A stretch of DNA of 45,164 nucleotides, from positions 1 to 45,164 of the forward strand of contig JAHHRS010000012.1 of the NCBI GenBank assembly GCA_020025675.1, read 5' to 3'. The notes under the pieces were generated by a model, which saw only the letters and a program-made list of their open reading frames with translations, had not been told where the DNA came from and ran no database searches. Within the stretch, counting starts at the first letter, position 1; every line of letters begins with the position of its first letter. The translations under genes were made by a program, and so were the position numbers. This DNA is from Oscillospiraceae bacterium. GTDB taxonomy: Bacteria > Bacillota > Clostridia > Oscillospirales > Oscillospiraceae. Shown piece by piece: positions 16,493-25,287 of this stretch.

Positions 16493-17572
16493 ATGGCATT
16501 GACTCTTATGAAGGGTAGCGAAGCTATCGCGGAGGCCGCAATACGTGCCGGCGCCCGTTTCTTCTTTGGCTATCCTATCACCCCACAGACTGAAATTCCT
16601 GAGTATATGTCCGCTCGTATGCCCGAGGTCGGAGGATGCTTCCTTCAGGCCGAAAGCGAAGTTGCGGCAATTAATATGGTATACGGTGCAGCTTCTACCG
16701 GCGCCCGTGTTCTCACCTCTTCTTCCAGCCCCGGCATCAGCCTGAAGCAGGAAGGTATTTCCTACTGCGCAGGTGCTCAGCTGCCCTGCGTTATCCTCAA
16801 CGTTATGCGTGGCGGCCCCGGCCTTGGTAACATTCAGGCCTCTCAGGGCGACTACTTCCAGGGCGTTAAGGGCGGCGGTAACGGTGACTACCACCTGCTG
16901 ACCTATGCTCCCTCTTCCGTTCAGGAAGCTATTGACATTATGATGATTGCTTTCGAGAAGTCAGAGAAGTACCGTATTCCTGTGTTATTCCTGGCTGACG
17001 GTATTATTGCTCAGATGATGGAGCCTGTTGAAATGCCTGAGATGGTTGATTACAAGGTTGACCCCGAAAAGAAGCCTTGGGCAACCACCGGCTGGAAACC
17101 CGGCGATGCTCCCGAAAAGAGAGCTGTTATTAACTCTCTGTACATTGACACTGAGGATCTTGCTGTTCATAACGAGCGCCTTCAGGCAATTTACGATGAT
17201 GCTAAGAAGAACGAGCAGATGTGGGAGTGCTACAAGACCGAGGATGCAGATTTTATTATTACTGCTTTCGGTACCGTTGCACGTATTGCAAAGACCGCTA
17301 TCGACGAGCTTCGTGAAGAAGGCGTTAAGGTCGGCCTTTTCCGTCCCATCGCTGTATGGCCCTTCCCCTACGATGCTCTGCTGGAGACTGTCAAGCCTGA
17401 GCGTGTAAAGGGCATTCTGGACGTTGAAGTTAACGAAGGCCAGATGCTGGAGGATGTTAAGCTTGCTATCAACGGCCTGAAGAGTGTTGACTTCTTCGGC
17501 TACTGCGGAAGCCAGTTCCCCACTACCGATGAGATTAAAGCAAAAATCCTCGCCATGAAGGAGGGTAAATAA
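16493..17572 (+). CDS. korA: 2-oxoacid:ferredoxin oxidoreductase, alpha subunit
   Basis: A 359-aa subunit of a Kor/Vor-type enzyme that oxidatively decarboxylates a 2-oxoacid (2-oxoglutarate or branched-chain 2-oxoacids) to an acyl-CoA, reducing ferredoxin. It opens with the family sequence MKGSEAIAEAAIRAG, then GYPITPQTEIPEYM, QAESEVAAINMVYGAA and RGGPGLGNIQASQGDYFQ, and ends with a transketolase-C-like region. The length is that of VorB/KorA without an N-terminal gamma fusion. It has a strong AAGGAGG ribosome site. Codon use (GGC, CGT, GCT, GTT, few ATA/AGA) differs sharply from neighbouring operons and suggests high expression. Confidence 0.9.
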   Translation: MALTLMKGSEAIAEAAIRAGARFFFGYPITPQTEIPEYMSARMPEVGGCFLQAESEVAAINMVYGAASTGARVLTSSSSPGISLKQEGISYCAGAQLPCVILNVMRGGPGLGNIQASQGDYFQGVKGGGNGDYHLLTYAPSSVQEAIDIMMIAFEKSEKYRIPVLFLADGIIAQMMEPVEMPEMVDYKVDPEKKPWATTGWKPGDAPEKRAVINSLYIDTEDLAVHNERLQAIYDDAKKNEQMWECYKTEDADFIITAFGTVARIAKTAIDELREEGVKVGLFRPIAVWPFPYDALLETVKPERVKGILDVEVNEGQMLEDVKLAINGLKSVDFFGYCGSQFPTTDEIKAKILAMKEGK

Positions 17573-18319
17573 ATGTCTGTTGTATTTGAGAAGACCAAAC
17601 TTTTAACTGATAAGACTTTCCATTATTGCCCCGGCTGCAACCACGGTATTATTCACCGTCTGGTAGCTGAGGTTTTAGATGAGTTGAATCTGGACGGAGA
17701 CGTTGTTGGCGTTGCTCCTGTCGGCTGCTCTGTTTTCGCATATGATTACTTCAACTGCGATATGATCGAGGCTGCTCACGGCCGTGCTCCCGCTGTCGCT
17801 ACCGGTGTTAAGCGTGCAAAGCCCAACACCACTGTTTTCACCTATCAGGGTGACGGTGACCTTGCTTCCATCGGTACTGCTGAGATTGTTCACGCAGCTC
17901 ACCGCGGCGAGAAGTTTGTTACCATTTTCGTTAACAACGCAATTTACGGTATGACCGGCGGCCAGATGGCTCCTACTACCCTTGTTGGCCAGAAGACAAC
18001 CACTTCTCCTAATGGTCGTGACGAGAATTTGTGCGGCGCACCTATTAAGATGTCCGAGATGCTCTCTCAGGTTCCCGGCTCTTACTACATAGAGCGCTGC
18101 GCTGTTAACAACAATGCAAACATCATCAAGACCAAAAAGGCCATTAAAAAAGCATTCCAGTACCAGCTGGAAGGTAAGGGCTTCTGCATGATAGAAGTTC
18201 TCTCCACCTGCCCCACCAACTGGGGTCTTAACCCTGTTGAGGCTATGAAGTGGCTCGAAGAGAATATGATCCCCTACTATCCTCTGGGTGTATATAAAGA
18301 TAAGGGGGCTGCAGAATAA
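17573..18319 (+). CDS. korB: 2-oxoacid:ferredoxin oxidoreductase, beta (TPP) subunit
   Basis: A 248-aa thiamine-diphosphate subunit. YCPGCNHGIIHRL near the N-terminus, the TPP/Mg motif GDGDLASIGTAEIVHAA and the following NNAIYGMTGGQMAPTT are family hallmarks. The start codon immediately follows the korA stop, with GGAGG inside the end of korA, so translation is coupled. Biased codon use matches korA. Confidence 0.92.
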   Translation: MSVVFEKTKLLTDKTFHYCPGCNHGIIHRLVAEVLDELNLDGDVVGVAPVGCSVFAYDYFNCDMIEAAHGRAPAVATGVKRAKPNTTVFTYQGDGDLASIGTAEIVHAAHRGEKFVTIFVNNAIYGMTGGQMAPTTLVGQKTTTSPNGRDENLCGAPIKMSEMLSQVPGSYYIERCAVNNNANIIKTKKAIKKAFQYQLEGKGFCMIEVLSTCPTNWGLNPVEAMKWLEENMIPYYPLGVYKDKGAAE

Positions 18320-18855
18320 TGAAAAAAGATTTTATATTCGCCGGCTTCGGCGGTCAGGGTATGCTGCTTATAGGTAAGTTCCTGGCTATGGCTTGCATGC
18401 TGGACGGAAAGCATGTTTCATGGCTTCCTTCCTACGGTCCTGAAATGCGCGGAGGTACCGCAAACTGCTCTGTTATCGTCAGCGATAACGAAGTTGGTTC
18501 TCCTATGGTTGATAAGGCCGATGCTATTGTTGCTATGAACCTGCCTTCTCTCATCAAGTTTGAGGACAGAGTTAAGCCCGGCGGAGTTCTGATAGTTAAC
18601 AGCTCCATAATTGACCGCAAGGTTGAGCGTGACGACATTACTGTTGTCTACTGTGATGCCAATGCTATCGCAGACAGCGTCAGCAACCCCAAGGGTGCAA
18701 ACGTCGCTATTCTGGGTGCTCTCATGGCAAAAATGAACGTGGTTGACAATGAGAAGATGTTTGAGGCTATTCGCCTTGAGCTTGGCGAGAGAAAGATGAA
18801 ATTCCTTGAAGGCAATAAAGCCGCTTTCCTTGCCGGTATGGAAGCTGCAAAATAA
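18319..18855 (+). CDS. korC: 2-oxoacid:ferredoxin oxidoreductase, gamma subunit
   Basis: A 178-aa subunit of the pyruvate/ketoisovalerate oxidoreductase gamma family. Typical elements are FAGFGGQGMLLIGKFLA, PSYGPEMRGGTANCSVI and the GANVAILGALM region near the C-terminus. Its ATG shares one base with the korB stop (TAATG). It completes a four-subunit enzyme with the three preceding genes. Confidence 0.92.
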   Translation: MKKDFIFAGFGGQGMLLIGKFLAMACMLDGKHVSWLPSYGPEMRGGTANCSVIVSDNEVGSPMVDKADAIVAMNLPSLIKFEDRVKPGGVLIVNSSIIDRKVERDDITVVYCDANAIADSVSNPKGANVAILGALMAKMNVVDNEKMFEAIRLELGERKMKFLEGNKAAFLAGMEAAK

Positions 18856-18874
18856 AATAGTGTTCCAAAAAGTT

Positions 18875-18902
18875 ACAGGGTGCGCTTTTTAGCGCACCCT
18901 GT
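18875..18902 (+). terminator. Hairpin after the kor operon
   Basis: A 12-bp perfect stem (18875-18886 with 18891-18902) and a 4-nt loop. The following T tract is broken, so some readthrough is possible. Confidence 0.7.
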
Positions 18903-19103
18903 TCATTATTTCAATAAAGGGCTTACACCGCTTTGTTGAAAAGCCTACGGCTTATGGTTTGCAAAATATTCTAATAATCCGAGAAATATCAGCATACTCA
19001 TAAGCTGAGTTTGTTTTTGACCAAATTTAGCTTTGACCGTAAACATATTTTAACCTATTTTCGCCGGTATGTGGAAAACTCTGCAAGGCTTTTGCCCTTA
19101 TTT

Positions 19104-19134
19104 ACATGGTACGTTTTTAACGTACCATGTTTTT
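19104..19134 (+). terminator. Hairpin between kor and spoIIID
   Basis: A 12-bp perfect stem (19104-19115 with 19119-19130) is followed by TTTT on the plus strand, directly at the spoIIID stop codon. It could stop plus-strand readthrough from the kor operon before it runs antisense into spoIIID. Confidence 0.6.
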
Positions 19135-19381
19135 ATTTACCTTTGTATTTTCTCCTTGTTGCCAGACCGCCTCTAATGTGGCGCTCGGCTTTGTTTATGT
19201 CCAGCAGCTTCCTAACCTGCCGGTAAAGCCCCGGGTTTATTCGGGGGAGCCTCTCGGTCAGGTCCTTATGTACAGTGGACTTGGATATTCCAAACCGTGA
19301 GGCCGCTGAGCGGACGGTTGCTTTGTGTTCGATAAGAAATACAGCTACCTCACAGGCGCGCTCTTCGATATTTGTACGCAC
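19133..19381 (-). CDS. spoIIID: Sporulation transcription regulator SpoIIID
   Basis: An 82-aa DNA-binding protein that acts in the mother cell during spore formation. The helix-turn-helix AASRFGISKSTVHKDLTERL and the later LDINKAERHIRGGLATRRKY match SpoIIID closely. An in-frame TTG at 19411 would add ten residues. I prefer the GTG at 19381, because GGGGAG lies 8 nt upstream and the product then starts (V/M)RTNIEERACEVA, aligning with known SpoIIID N-termini of the type MKDYIEERVLEIA. Single gene; its presence marks the organism as a spore former. Confidence 0.93.
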   Translation of the reverse strand: MRTNIEERACEVAVFLIEHKATVRSAASRFGISKSTVHKDLTERLPRINPGLYRQVRKLLDINKAERHIRGGLATRRKYKGK

Positions 19382-19517
19382 ATACACCACTCCCCATACT
19401 CTCGTAGTCAATGTATATGAAAAGAGTAGGGTAAGTTATGAGGAAAAAAATCGGCAAAAAGGACAAAAATTTCCTTGCAATAAGTTGCTGATACTTTATT
19501 TTTGTTTAATACGGCGA

Positions 19518-19546
19518 TTGACAAAAAAGAAATTATCAGCTAAAAT
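19518..19546 (+). promoter_or_regulatory. Promoter of the Crp-ABC operon
   Basis: A perfect TTGACA (19518-19523), a 17-nt spacer and TAAAAT (19541-19546), about 40 nt before the regulator start. Confidence 0.65.
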
Positions 19547-19586
19547 CATAAAAAGTGTATCAAATGAGACAGAAGGGGCAGCGGAT

Positions 19587-20246
19587 ATGAACATAGGTCA
19601 AGGGCAAAAGAATGCACTTTTGAAATGTTTTTTGTATGCGGCACTGCCGGAAGAGGATAGAAATGCAATTTTTTCATCATTCTCTTCACATAGTTTTAAA
19701 AAGGATGAGCCTATTTACACTCAGCACAATTTTATAAAGTCTCTGGGCATTATAATGGAAGGGGAGGCCGCAGTATATAACGAGAGCGGAACTCTTCTCA
19801 ATGTTTTAAAGCCGGGAAATTGCTTTGGCGCAGCGGCTCTCTTTTCTCAGACTGAGGAATATGTAACCAGTGTTATTGCAAAAAAGAAGTGTATAGTTTT
19901 GTTTATATCTGACGGTGAGCTTAAAGAGCTTTTTATAAAATATCCCCAGACTGCGCTGAGTTATTTAAGCTTTCTGTCAGGCAGAATTCAATTTTTGAAC
20001 CGAAAGATAGACGCTTTTACAAACCCCAAAATTGAAAATGCGGTGTGGAATTGGCTGCTAACTCAGGCAGATGACATGGGAACAGTCCACGTTTCAATGG
20101 GATATACGGCCTTGGCTAGAACTTTCAGCGTGGGAAGGGCAAGCCTTTACAGAGCACTTGCAGAACTTCAAAATGAAGGCAAAATAATTAAAAACGGGGC
20201 GGAAATTCAAATCTGCCGCCGAACTGAACAGGAGGAAAAATTATGA
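19587..20246 (+). CDS. Crp/Fnr-family transcription regulator
   Basis: A 219-aa regulator with an N-terminal cyclic-nucleotide-binding-like beta barrel (GIIMEGEAAVYNESGTLLNV, KPGNCFGAAALFSQTE) and a C-terminal winged helix (ALARTFSVGRASLYRALAEL). No Fnr-type N-terminal Cys cluster is seen, so it is not an oxygen-sensing Fe-S type. An open frame extends upstream to 19275, but I start at the ATG at 19587, which has AGAAGGGG before it and lies just after a good promoter; the upstream part runs antisense to spoIIID. It is the first gene of an operon with an ABC importer (ATGA overlap), so it probably controls that transporter. Confidence 0.85.
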   Translation: MNIGQGQKNALLKCFLYAALPEEDRNAIFSSFSSHSFKKDEPIYTQHNFIKSLGIIMEGEAAVYNESGTLLNVLKPGNCFGAAALFSQTEEYVTSVIAKKKCIVLFISDGELKELFIKYPQTALSYLSFLSGRIQFLNRKIDAFTNPKIENAVWNWLLTQADDMGTVHVSMGYTALARTFSVGRASLYRALAELQNEGKIIKNGAEIQICRRTEQEEKL

Positions 20247-21286
20247 AAAAGTTATTATCTCTGATACTGGCCTTAACAATGCTGCTTGCACTTACCGCAT
20301 GCGGCACAACTGAAAAGCCTCAAACCGGTGCAGTGCCCGAAGCAAGTGAAGAAGCTATATCTTCCGAAGCACCGGACGGGGAAGAAAAGGAAGCTGTTAA
20401 AATTGCAGTGTTAAAAGGACCGACAGCCCTTGGAGCTCTTCATATGATGGATTTGGCCGAAAAAGGCGAAACTCCTGATAATTATGAGTTCACTCTTGCG
20501 GGTTCTCCAGACGAAATTCTGGGCAGCATTATTAAAGGAGAATTTGATATAGCGGCTGTTCCTACCAATATGTCCTCTGTGCTTTACAATAAGACTGAGG
20601 GCGCTATTCAGCTTCTTGCGCTTAATACTCTTGGCGTCCTTTACTGCGTTGAAAACGGTGAGAGCGTAAATTCCGTAGCAGACCTTAAAGGCAAGACTGT
20701 GTACTGTGTAGGTCAGGGCGCTACACCGGAATATGCGTTAAAATACCTGCTTACAAAGAACGGACTTGACCCTGAAAAGGACCTGACTATTCAGTTTAAA
20801 GCCGAGGCTGCTGAGGCCGCTGCTTTGCTTGCAGAGGGAGAGGGAATTGCCGTTTTGCCTCAGCCCTTTGTAACCGCCGCCATGGCTAAAAACGAGAACC
20901 TGCGCATAGCCTTTGACTTTAACGAGGAATGGGAAAAGCTGGGGGAAAACAGCGCTATTACTATGGGATGTGTAATCGTGCAGAAAAAGTTTGCAGAAGA
21001 GAACCCTGAGATTGTTGAGCGTTTTCTCCAAAGCTATGAGCAGTCTGTTAACTTCTCAAATTCTGATGAGACTTTAGCTCAGGCAGCAGAGCTTGCCGTT
21101 AATTACGGCATTATTCCCGCCGCACCAATAGCCCAAAAGGCAATACCCAAGTGCAGCATTGTCTTTATAGCAGGGGATATGATGAAGAGCATTACCGAAG
21201 AATTCCTTAATATACTCTTTGAGGCAAATCCTGCATCTGTGGGCGGAAAGCTTCCCGAAGCAGATTTCTATTACAATGCAAAATAA
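20243..21286 (+). CDS. ABC importer substrate-binding lipoprotein, SsuA/TauA/NMT1 type
   Basis: A 347-aa lipoprotein with a signal peptide and lipobox ending LTAC (Cys20). The body follows the NMT1/SsuA fold: KIAVLKGPTALGALHMM, GEFDIAAVPTNMSSVLYNKT, LKGKTVYCVGQGATPEYALK and IAVLPQPFVTAAMA. Such proteins bind sulfonates, nitrate, riboflavin or thiamine precursors; the ligand here is unknown. A strong AGGAGG precedes the start, which overlaps the regulator stop. A Crp-type regulator in the same operon is a distinctive arrangement. Confidence 0.82.
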   Translation: MKKLLSLILALTMLLALTACGTTEKPQTGAVPEASEEAISSEAPDGEEKEAVKIAVLKGPTALGALHMMDLAEKGETPDNYEFTLAGSPDEILGSIIKGEFDIAAVPTNMSSVLYNKTEGAIQLLALNTLGVLYCVENGESVNSVADLKGKTVYCVGQGATPEYALKYLLTKNGLDPEKDLTIQFKAEAAEAAALLAEGEGIAVLPQPFVTAAMAKNENLRIAFDFNEEWEKLGENSAITMGCVIVQKKFAEENPEIVERFLQSYEQSVNFSNSDETLAQAAELAVNYGIIPAAPIAQKAIPKCSIVFIAGDMMKSITEEFLNILFEANPASVGGKLPEADFYYNAK

Positions 21287-22043
21287 ACGGACAAAAAAAG
21301 TCCTTAGCTTTCTGGGGGTGGGGCTGTTCTGGCTCTGCCTCTGGCAGCTGGCGTATTATGCAGTTGGGAGAGACCTGCTTTTGGCCTCTCCTTTTGCCGT
21401 TTGGAAAAAGCTTACTGAGCTTGTTAAGATGAGTAACTTTTGGCTCATTATCGGCAGCTCTTTTTTTCGGATAATGGCAGGCTTTCTGCTTGGGCTTGTG
21501 TGCGGAATAATACTTGCGGTTATAAGCGCACGGTGGAAAGCGGTTTATAAAATTTTACAGCTTCCAATGAGCATAATAAAGGCAACCCCCGTTGCCTCCT
21601 TTGTGATTCTGGCACTTGTGTGGATAAGCGGGAAAAGACTTAGCACTTTCATATCTTTTATTATGGTTCTGCCAATGGTATGGAGTGCTGTTTATACCGG
21701 CATAGCTTGCGTGGATACTAAGCTTTTGGAGACTGCCAAAACATTCAGACTCTCAAAACTCCATACCGTAGAGGCCGTATATCTTCCGGCGATTATGCCC
21801 CATCTGCTGTCGGTAAGCCGGGTGGCATTGGGCTTTGCATGGAAGTCGGGAATTGCAGGCGAGGTTATTGCCATTCCTAAAAATACAATAGGAAGTCAGC
21901 TCCATAACGCCAAAGTATATCTTAACACGGATGAACTTTTTGCATGGACGGCGGTAATTGTAATTCTGTCGGTAATTATAGAAAAGCTTTTTAACATTCT
22001 TATGAAAAGAGCGCTGGGAAGATGGAGCAGTGAAAATGGATAA
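21276..22043 (+). CDS. ABC importer permease, SsuC/TauC type
   Basis: A 255-aa integral membrane protein with about six membrane segments. The coupling-loop region TFRLSKLHTVEAVYLPAIMP is the EAA motif of this permease family. An upstream in-frame ATG at 21219 lies deep inside the binding-protein gene; I use the ATG at 21276, which gives MQNKRTKKVLSFLG and an 11-nt overlap, consistent with coupled translation. Confidence 0.82.
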   Translation: MQNKRTKKVLSFLGVGLFWLCLWQLAYYAVGRDLLLASPFAVWKKLTELVKMSNFWLIIGSSFFRIMAGFLLGLVCGIILAVISARWKAVYKILQLPMSIIKATPVASFVILALVWISGKRLSTFISFIMVLPMVWSAVYTGIACVDTKLLETAKTFRLSKLHTVEAVYLPAIMPHLLSVSRVALGFAWKSGIAGEVIAIPKNTIGSQLHNAKVYLNTDELFAWTAVIVILSVIIEKLFNILMKRALGRWSSENG

Positions 22044-22635
22044 GCTTCAAATAAAAGGACTGTGTTTTTCCTATGGGGAAGAGCCGATTTTAAACAACCT
22101 GAATTTAACAGTTGAAAAGGGAAAGCCTCTTGTCCTTTTGGGAAAATCAGGTATAGGCAAAACTACGCTCTTAAATTTGATTTTGGGTTTCATAAAGCCA
22201 AATTCGGGAGAAATTTCAGGAATTGACGAAACTACAAGGGTATCGGTAATGTATCAGGAGGATAGACTTTTCCCCCAAATTAGCGTTTATAAAAATCTTA
22301 AACTGGTGAAAAAAGAGTTAAACCTAAATGAGGCGGGAAAGCTTCTCTCTGAACTGGGACTTGAAAAAAATATACTTAATAAATTGCCGGGAGAGTTATC
22401 CGGAGGTATGCGGCGCAGAATAGCACTGGCCAGATGCCTTATATTTCCGGCGGAGCTGGTACTTATGGATGAGCCTTTTAAGGGTCTGGATATTGAGAGC
22501 CGGAAAAAATGTCTTGGGGCTGTAAAAAAATATATCGCCGAAAGACCCGCCCTTATTATAAGCCATGATCCCCATGACGCTGAAGCCATAGGAGCTGAGA
22601 CAGTAAGAATGGAAGACATTGCGGAGAACCGATGA
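22036..22635 (+). CDS. ABC importer ATPase, SsuB/TauB type
   Basis: A 199-aa ATP-binding subunit. Walker A is GKSGIGKTT, the Q-loop VMYQEDRLFPQ, the signature LSGGMRRRIALARCL, Walker B LVLMDEPFKGLD and the H-loop IISHDPHDAEAI. It is shorter than most SsuB/TauB proteins (about 240-260 aa), lacking the C-terminal extension, but every catalytic motif is present. I use the ATG at 22036 (GGAG 8 nt upstream) over a GTG at 22030. It overlaps the permease stop by 8 nt. Confidence 0.84.
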   Translation: MDKLQIKGLCFSYGEEPILNNLNLTVEKGKPLVLLGKSGIGKTTLLNLILGFIKPNSGEISGIDETTRVSVMYQEDRLFPQISVYKNLKLVKKELNLNEAGKLLSELGLEKNILNKLPGELSGGMRRRIALARCLIFPAELVLMDEPFKGLDIESRKKCLGAVKKYIAERPALIISHDPHDAEAIGAETVRMEDIAENR

Positions 22636-22843
22636 GGCAAAATTGACTTATGCTGTAGACTAAAGTATTGTAACAGAAAAACTAATGAATATAATAAAAA
22701 CAGTGCCTGTAAATTAATGCCTTGTGAGCATTAACAAACGGACACTGCTTTTTATTGGAAAAAAATTCATGGAAAATTGAAAAATAGGGAAAAAGTATTC
22801 ATAAACCGACACTGAACCCTTTAATTATTAGTGCTTATGATGG
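22636..22843. other. Intergenic region with a long hairpin
   Basis: No gene seen. An imperfect hairpin at about 22700-22747 (CAGTG...CACTG with an inner TTAATGC/GCATTAA) is followed by CTTTTTATT and probably terminates the ABC operon. Confidence 0.5.
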
Positions 22844-22873
22844 TTGACAGTAAACAGTTAAAGATATTATAAT
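22844..22873 (+). promoter_or_regulatory. Promoter of the MATE-PfkB operon
   Basis: A perfect TTGACA (22844-22849), an 18-nt spacer and a perfect TATAAT (22868-22873). Confidence 0.65.
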
Positions 22874-22944
22874 AAAAAAACTTAGTAAAATATAAAAAGG
22901 CTCTAATTAACACGCGCCTTCACTGATGGGGAAAAGAAATAGTG

Positions 22945-24312
22945 ATGGAGAAAACCAAAGTTTCGCAGACAAGAATGACTGAGGGACCAATAGGCAGAAA
23001 AATAATTGCCTTTGCGGTGCCGCTGTTTATAGGAAATCTGTTTCAACAACTGTATAACACCGCCGATGCGCTGATTGTGGGTAGACTTCTGGGCAACGAT
23101 GCGCTTGCTGCTGTCAGCGCCACAGGCACATTGATTTTCCTGATGATAAGTCTTTTTGAAGGAATTTCAGTTGGAGCAGGTGTGGTTATATCAAGATACT
23201 ACGGCTCAAGAGATACGGAAAAGATGGAGCTTGCCATTCACACAAATATCGCTTTTAATCTGGTGGTAAGTTTAATTTTAACAGTGGCCGGCACTACCTT
23301 AACACCCAGTATTCTTCGGTTGATGGGAACTCCGGAGGGAGTTATGGATCTGTCAATTGAATATATAAGGATATACTTTGCCGGAAGTCTCAGCCTTATA
23401 ATGTACAATGTTTTCAGGAGTATAATGCAGGCCGTGGGAGACAGTAAACACCCCCTTGTCTATCTGGTTGTTTCTTCGGTTATGAATATAATCCTTGACC
23501 TGCTGTTTATAGGCGTTTTCAAGACGGGTGTAGGTGGTGCCGCTTTAGCAACCGTAATTTCACAGTTTGTAAGTGTGTTCCTCTGTCTGGGAAGACTTAT
23601 GACAACAAAAGAGGAATACAGGGTATCAATTAGAAAAATAGGTTTTGACAAAGGAATGTTGAAACTGATAATAAAATACGGATTGCCTTCCGGCCTTCAA
23701 AACTCTGTTATAGCAATAGCTAACGTGGTGGTTCAGTCAAATATTAACTCATTTGGTAAAATGGCAGTCTCAGGCTGTGGAGCTTACAGTAAAATAGAGG
23801 GCTTTGCTTTCTTGCCGATTACCAGCTTTAATATAGCCTTAACTACTTTTGTGGGGCAGAATTTGGGGGCAAAAGAGTATGAAAGAGCTAAAAAAGGCGC
23901 AAAATTCGGTATTATTTGCACTCTGCTCACGTCGGAGCTTATAGGAATTTTAATATATCTGCTGGCGCCCCGTCTTATCGGAGCCTTTACTTCAGAGCCT
24001 GAGGCAATAGAGTTCGGCGTTGACAAGGCGAGAATTTGTTCACTCTTTTTCTGCCTGCTTGCCGCTACACACGGTTTTGCGGCAGTACTCAGAGGTGCAG
24101 GCAAAGCAGTTATTCCCATGATAGCAATGCTTAGCTTCTGGTGCGTTATAAGAGTGTGCTTTATTAAGATAATGGTACCCATTTACCAGTCTATAAATGT
24201 TGTTAACTGGGTATATCCTCTTACATGGTGCCTGAGCACAATTTTTCTCATTATATACTACATAAAAGCCGATTGGCTGCACGCTTTTAAAAGAGCAGAA
24301 ATGGAAAGGTGA
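22945..24312 (+). CDS. MATE-family efflux transporter
   Basis: A 455-aa inner-membrane transporter with about 12 membrane segments, the normal MATE length. The N-terminal signature KIIAFAVPLFIGNLFQQLYNTADALIVGR is typical of the DinF/NorM-like subgroup common in Clostridia, and the second half repeats it (KYGLPSGLQNSVIAIANVVV). It exports drugs or metabolites using a Na+ or H+ gradient; the substrate is unknown. The start could be GTG 22942 or ATG 22945; no strong ribosome site separates them. The PfkB gene follows after 6 nt. Confidence 0.87.
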   Translation: MEKTKVSQTRMTEGPIGRKIIAFAVPLFIGNLFQQLYNTADALIVGRLLGNDALAAVSATGTLIFLMISLFEGISVGAGVVISRYYGSRDTEKMELAIHTNIAFNLVVSLILTVAGTTLTPSILRLMGTPEGVMDLSIEYIRIYFAGSLSLIMYNVFRSIMQAVGDSKHPLVYLVVSSVMNIILDLLFIGVFKTGVGGAALATVISQFVSVFLCLGRLMTTKEEYRVSIRKIGFDKGMLKLIIKYGLPSGLQNSVIAIANVVVQSNINSFGKMAVSGCGAYSKIEGFAFLPITSFNIALTTFVGQNLGAKEYERAKKGAKFGIICTLLTSELIGILIYLLAPRLIGAFTSEPEAIEFGVDKARICSLFFCLLAATHGFAAVLRGAGKAVIPMIAMLSFWCVIRVCFIKIMVPIYQSINVVNWVYPLTWCLSTIFLIIYYIKADWLHAFKRAEMER

Positions 24313-24318
24313 TAAGAT

Positions 24319-25251
24319 ATGCCCATAGTTGTTGTAGGAAACGTTTTTGTAGATGTTAAGGGATTTCCCGATAATAAATATATTCCCACCGGAAGAAATT
24401 CAGGACGTGTGGAGACTGTCCATGGAGGAGTGGGACGTAATGTTACGGAAGACATAGCCAATATTGAGCTTAGACCACGCTTTGTCAGCATGGTGGATGA
24501 CAATGCTCAGGGAGCAGAGGTTATAAATAAGCTCAATAACCATAAAGTGGACACAAGATATATTGTTTCCGCTCCTGACAGTATGGGCAAGTGGCTGGCT
24601 ATTTTTGACAATAACGGAGAGATTATGGCTTCTATCTCAAAGCGGCCAAACATGGAGCCTATGCTTGAGATACTGGAGGCAAAGGGCGATGAGATATTTG
24701 CTGACGCAGACAGCATAGTGCTTGAGATTGACATGGAAAAGGAAGTTGTAAAGCAGGTCTTTAAGTACGCCAAAAAGTATAATAAGCCTGTTTATGCAGT
24801 TGTTGCAAATATGAGCATTGCTTCCCAGCGGAGAGACTTTTTCCAGTCCATAGATTGCTTTGTCTGCAATCAGCAGGAGGCGGGGATGCTGTTTTTAGAG
24901 GATTTTTCGCATATGACCCCGGAAGAACTGTGTGAAGAGCTGGCCGAAAAGGTGAAGAGCGCCCATATACCCGCTATGATAGTTACAATGGGCAGCAGAG
25001 GTGCTGTCTACGCAAATATGAAGGGTGAAAAGGGCACTTGCCCCGCCAATAAAGTGAAAGTTCAGGATACAACAGGTGCCGGAGACGCATTCTGCGCCGG
25101 AGCTGCTGTAGGTCTCAGCTATGGCAAGAGCATGGATGAGGCTGTGCAGATTGGCACAAAGCTTGCCTCGTCCGTTCTAAACCTTTCCGAAAATGTCTGC
25201 CCCAGATTTTTACCCAGTGAACTTGGACTTGACGTACAGGTAGATGACTGA
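24319..25251 (+). CDS. PfkB-family carbohydrate/nucleoside kinase
   Basis: A 310-aa sugar kinase of the ribokinase group. The N-terminal VVVGNVFVDVKGFP and GGVGRNVTEDIANI correspond to the substrate-binding GGxGxN region. The C-terminal DTTGAGDAFCAGAAVGLSYG carries the anion hole and the catalytic Asp of GAGD. Arg-Asn after the diglycine is like pseudouridine kinases, but no pseudouridylate glycosidase gene is adjacent, so the substrate stays open. It has an AAAGGTG ribosome site and shares an operon with the MATE transporter. Confidence 0.82.
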   Translation: MPIVVVGNVFVDVKGFPDNKYIPTGRNSGRVETVHGGVGRNVTEDIANIELRPRFVSMVDDNAQGAEVINKLNNHKVDTRYIVSAPDSMGKWLAIFDNNGEIMASISKRPNMEPMLEILEAKGDEIFADADSIVLEIDMEKEVVKQVFKYAKKYNKPVYAVVANMSIASQRRDFFQSIDCFVCNQQEAGMLFLEDFSHMTPEELCEELAEKVKSAHIPAMIVTMGSRGAVYANMKGEKGTCPANKVKVQDTTGAGDAFCAGAAVGLSYGKSMDEAVQIGTKLASSVLNLSENVCPRFLPSELGLDVQVDD

Positions 25252-25257
25252 TTTTTA

Positions 25258-25287
25258 ATCCCCGGGGCAAAGAATTGCCTCCGGGGA
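25258..25287 (+). terminator. Hairpin after the PfkB gene, abutting the tRNA promoter
   Basis: AATCCCCGG...CCGGGGATT with inner GGCA/TGCC forms a strong stem, but its 3' arm runs into the -35 box TTGACA of the tRNA gene and no T tract follows. Confidence 0.5.

Noticed and set aside
19275..19586. N-terminal extension of the Crp-type regulator
   Set aside because: The extra 104 codons run antisense to spoIIID and across the regulator's own promoter. The ATG at 19587 has a good ribosome site.
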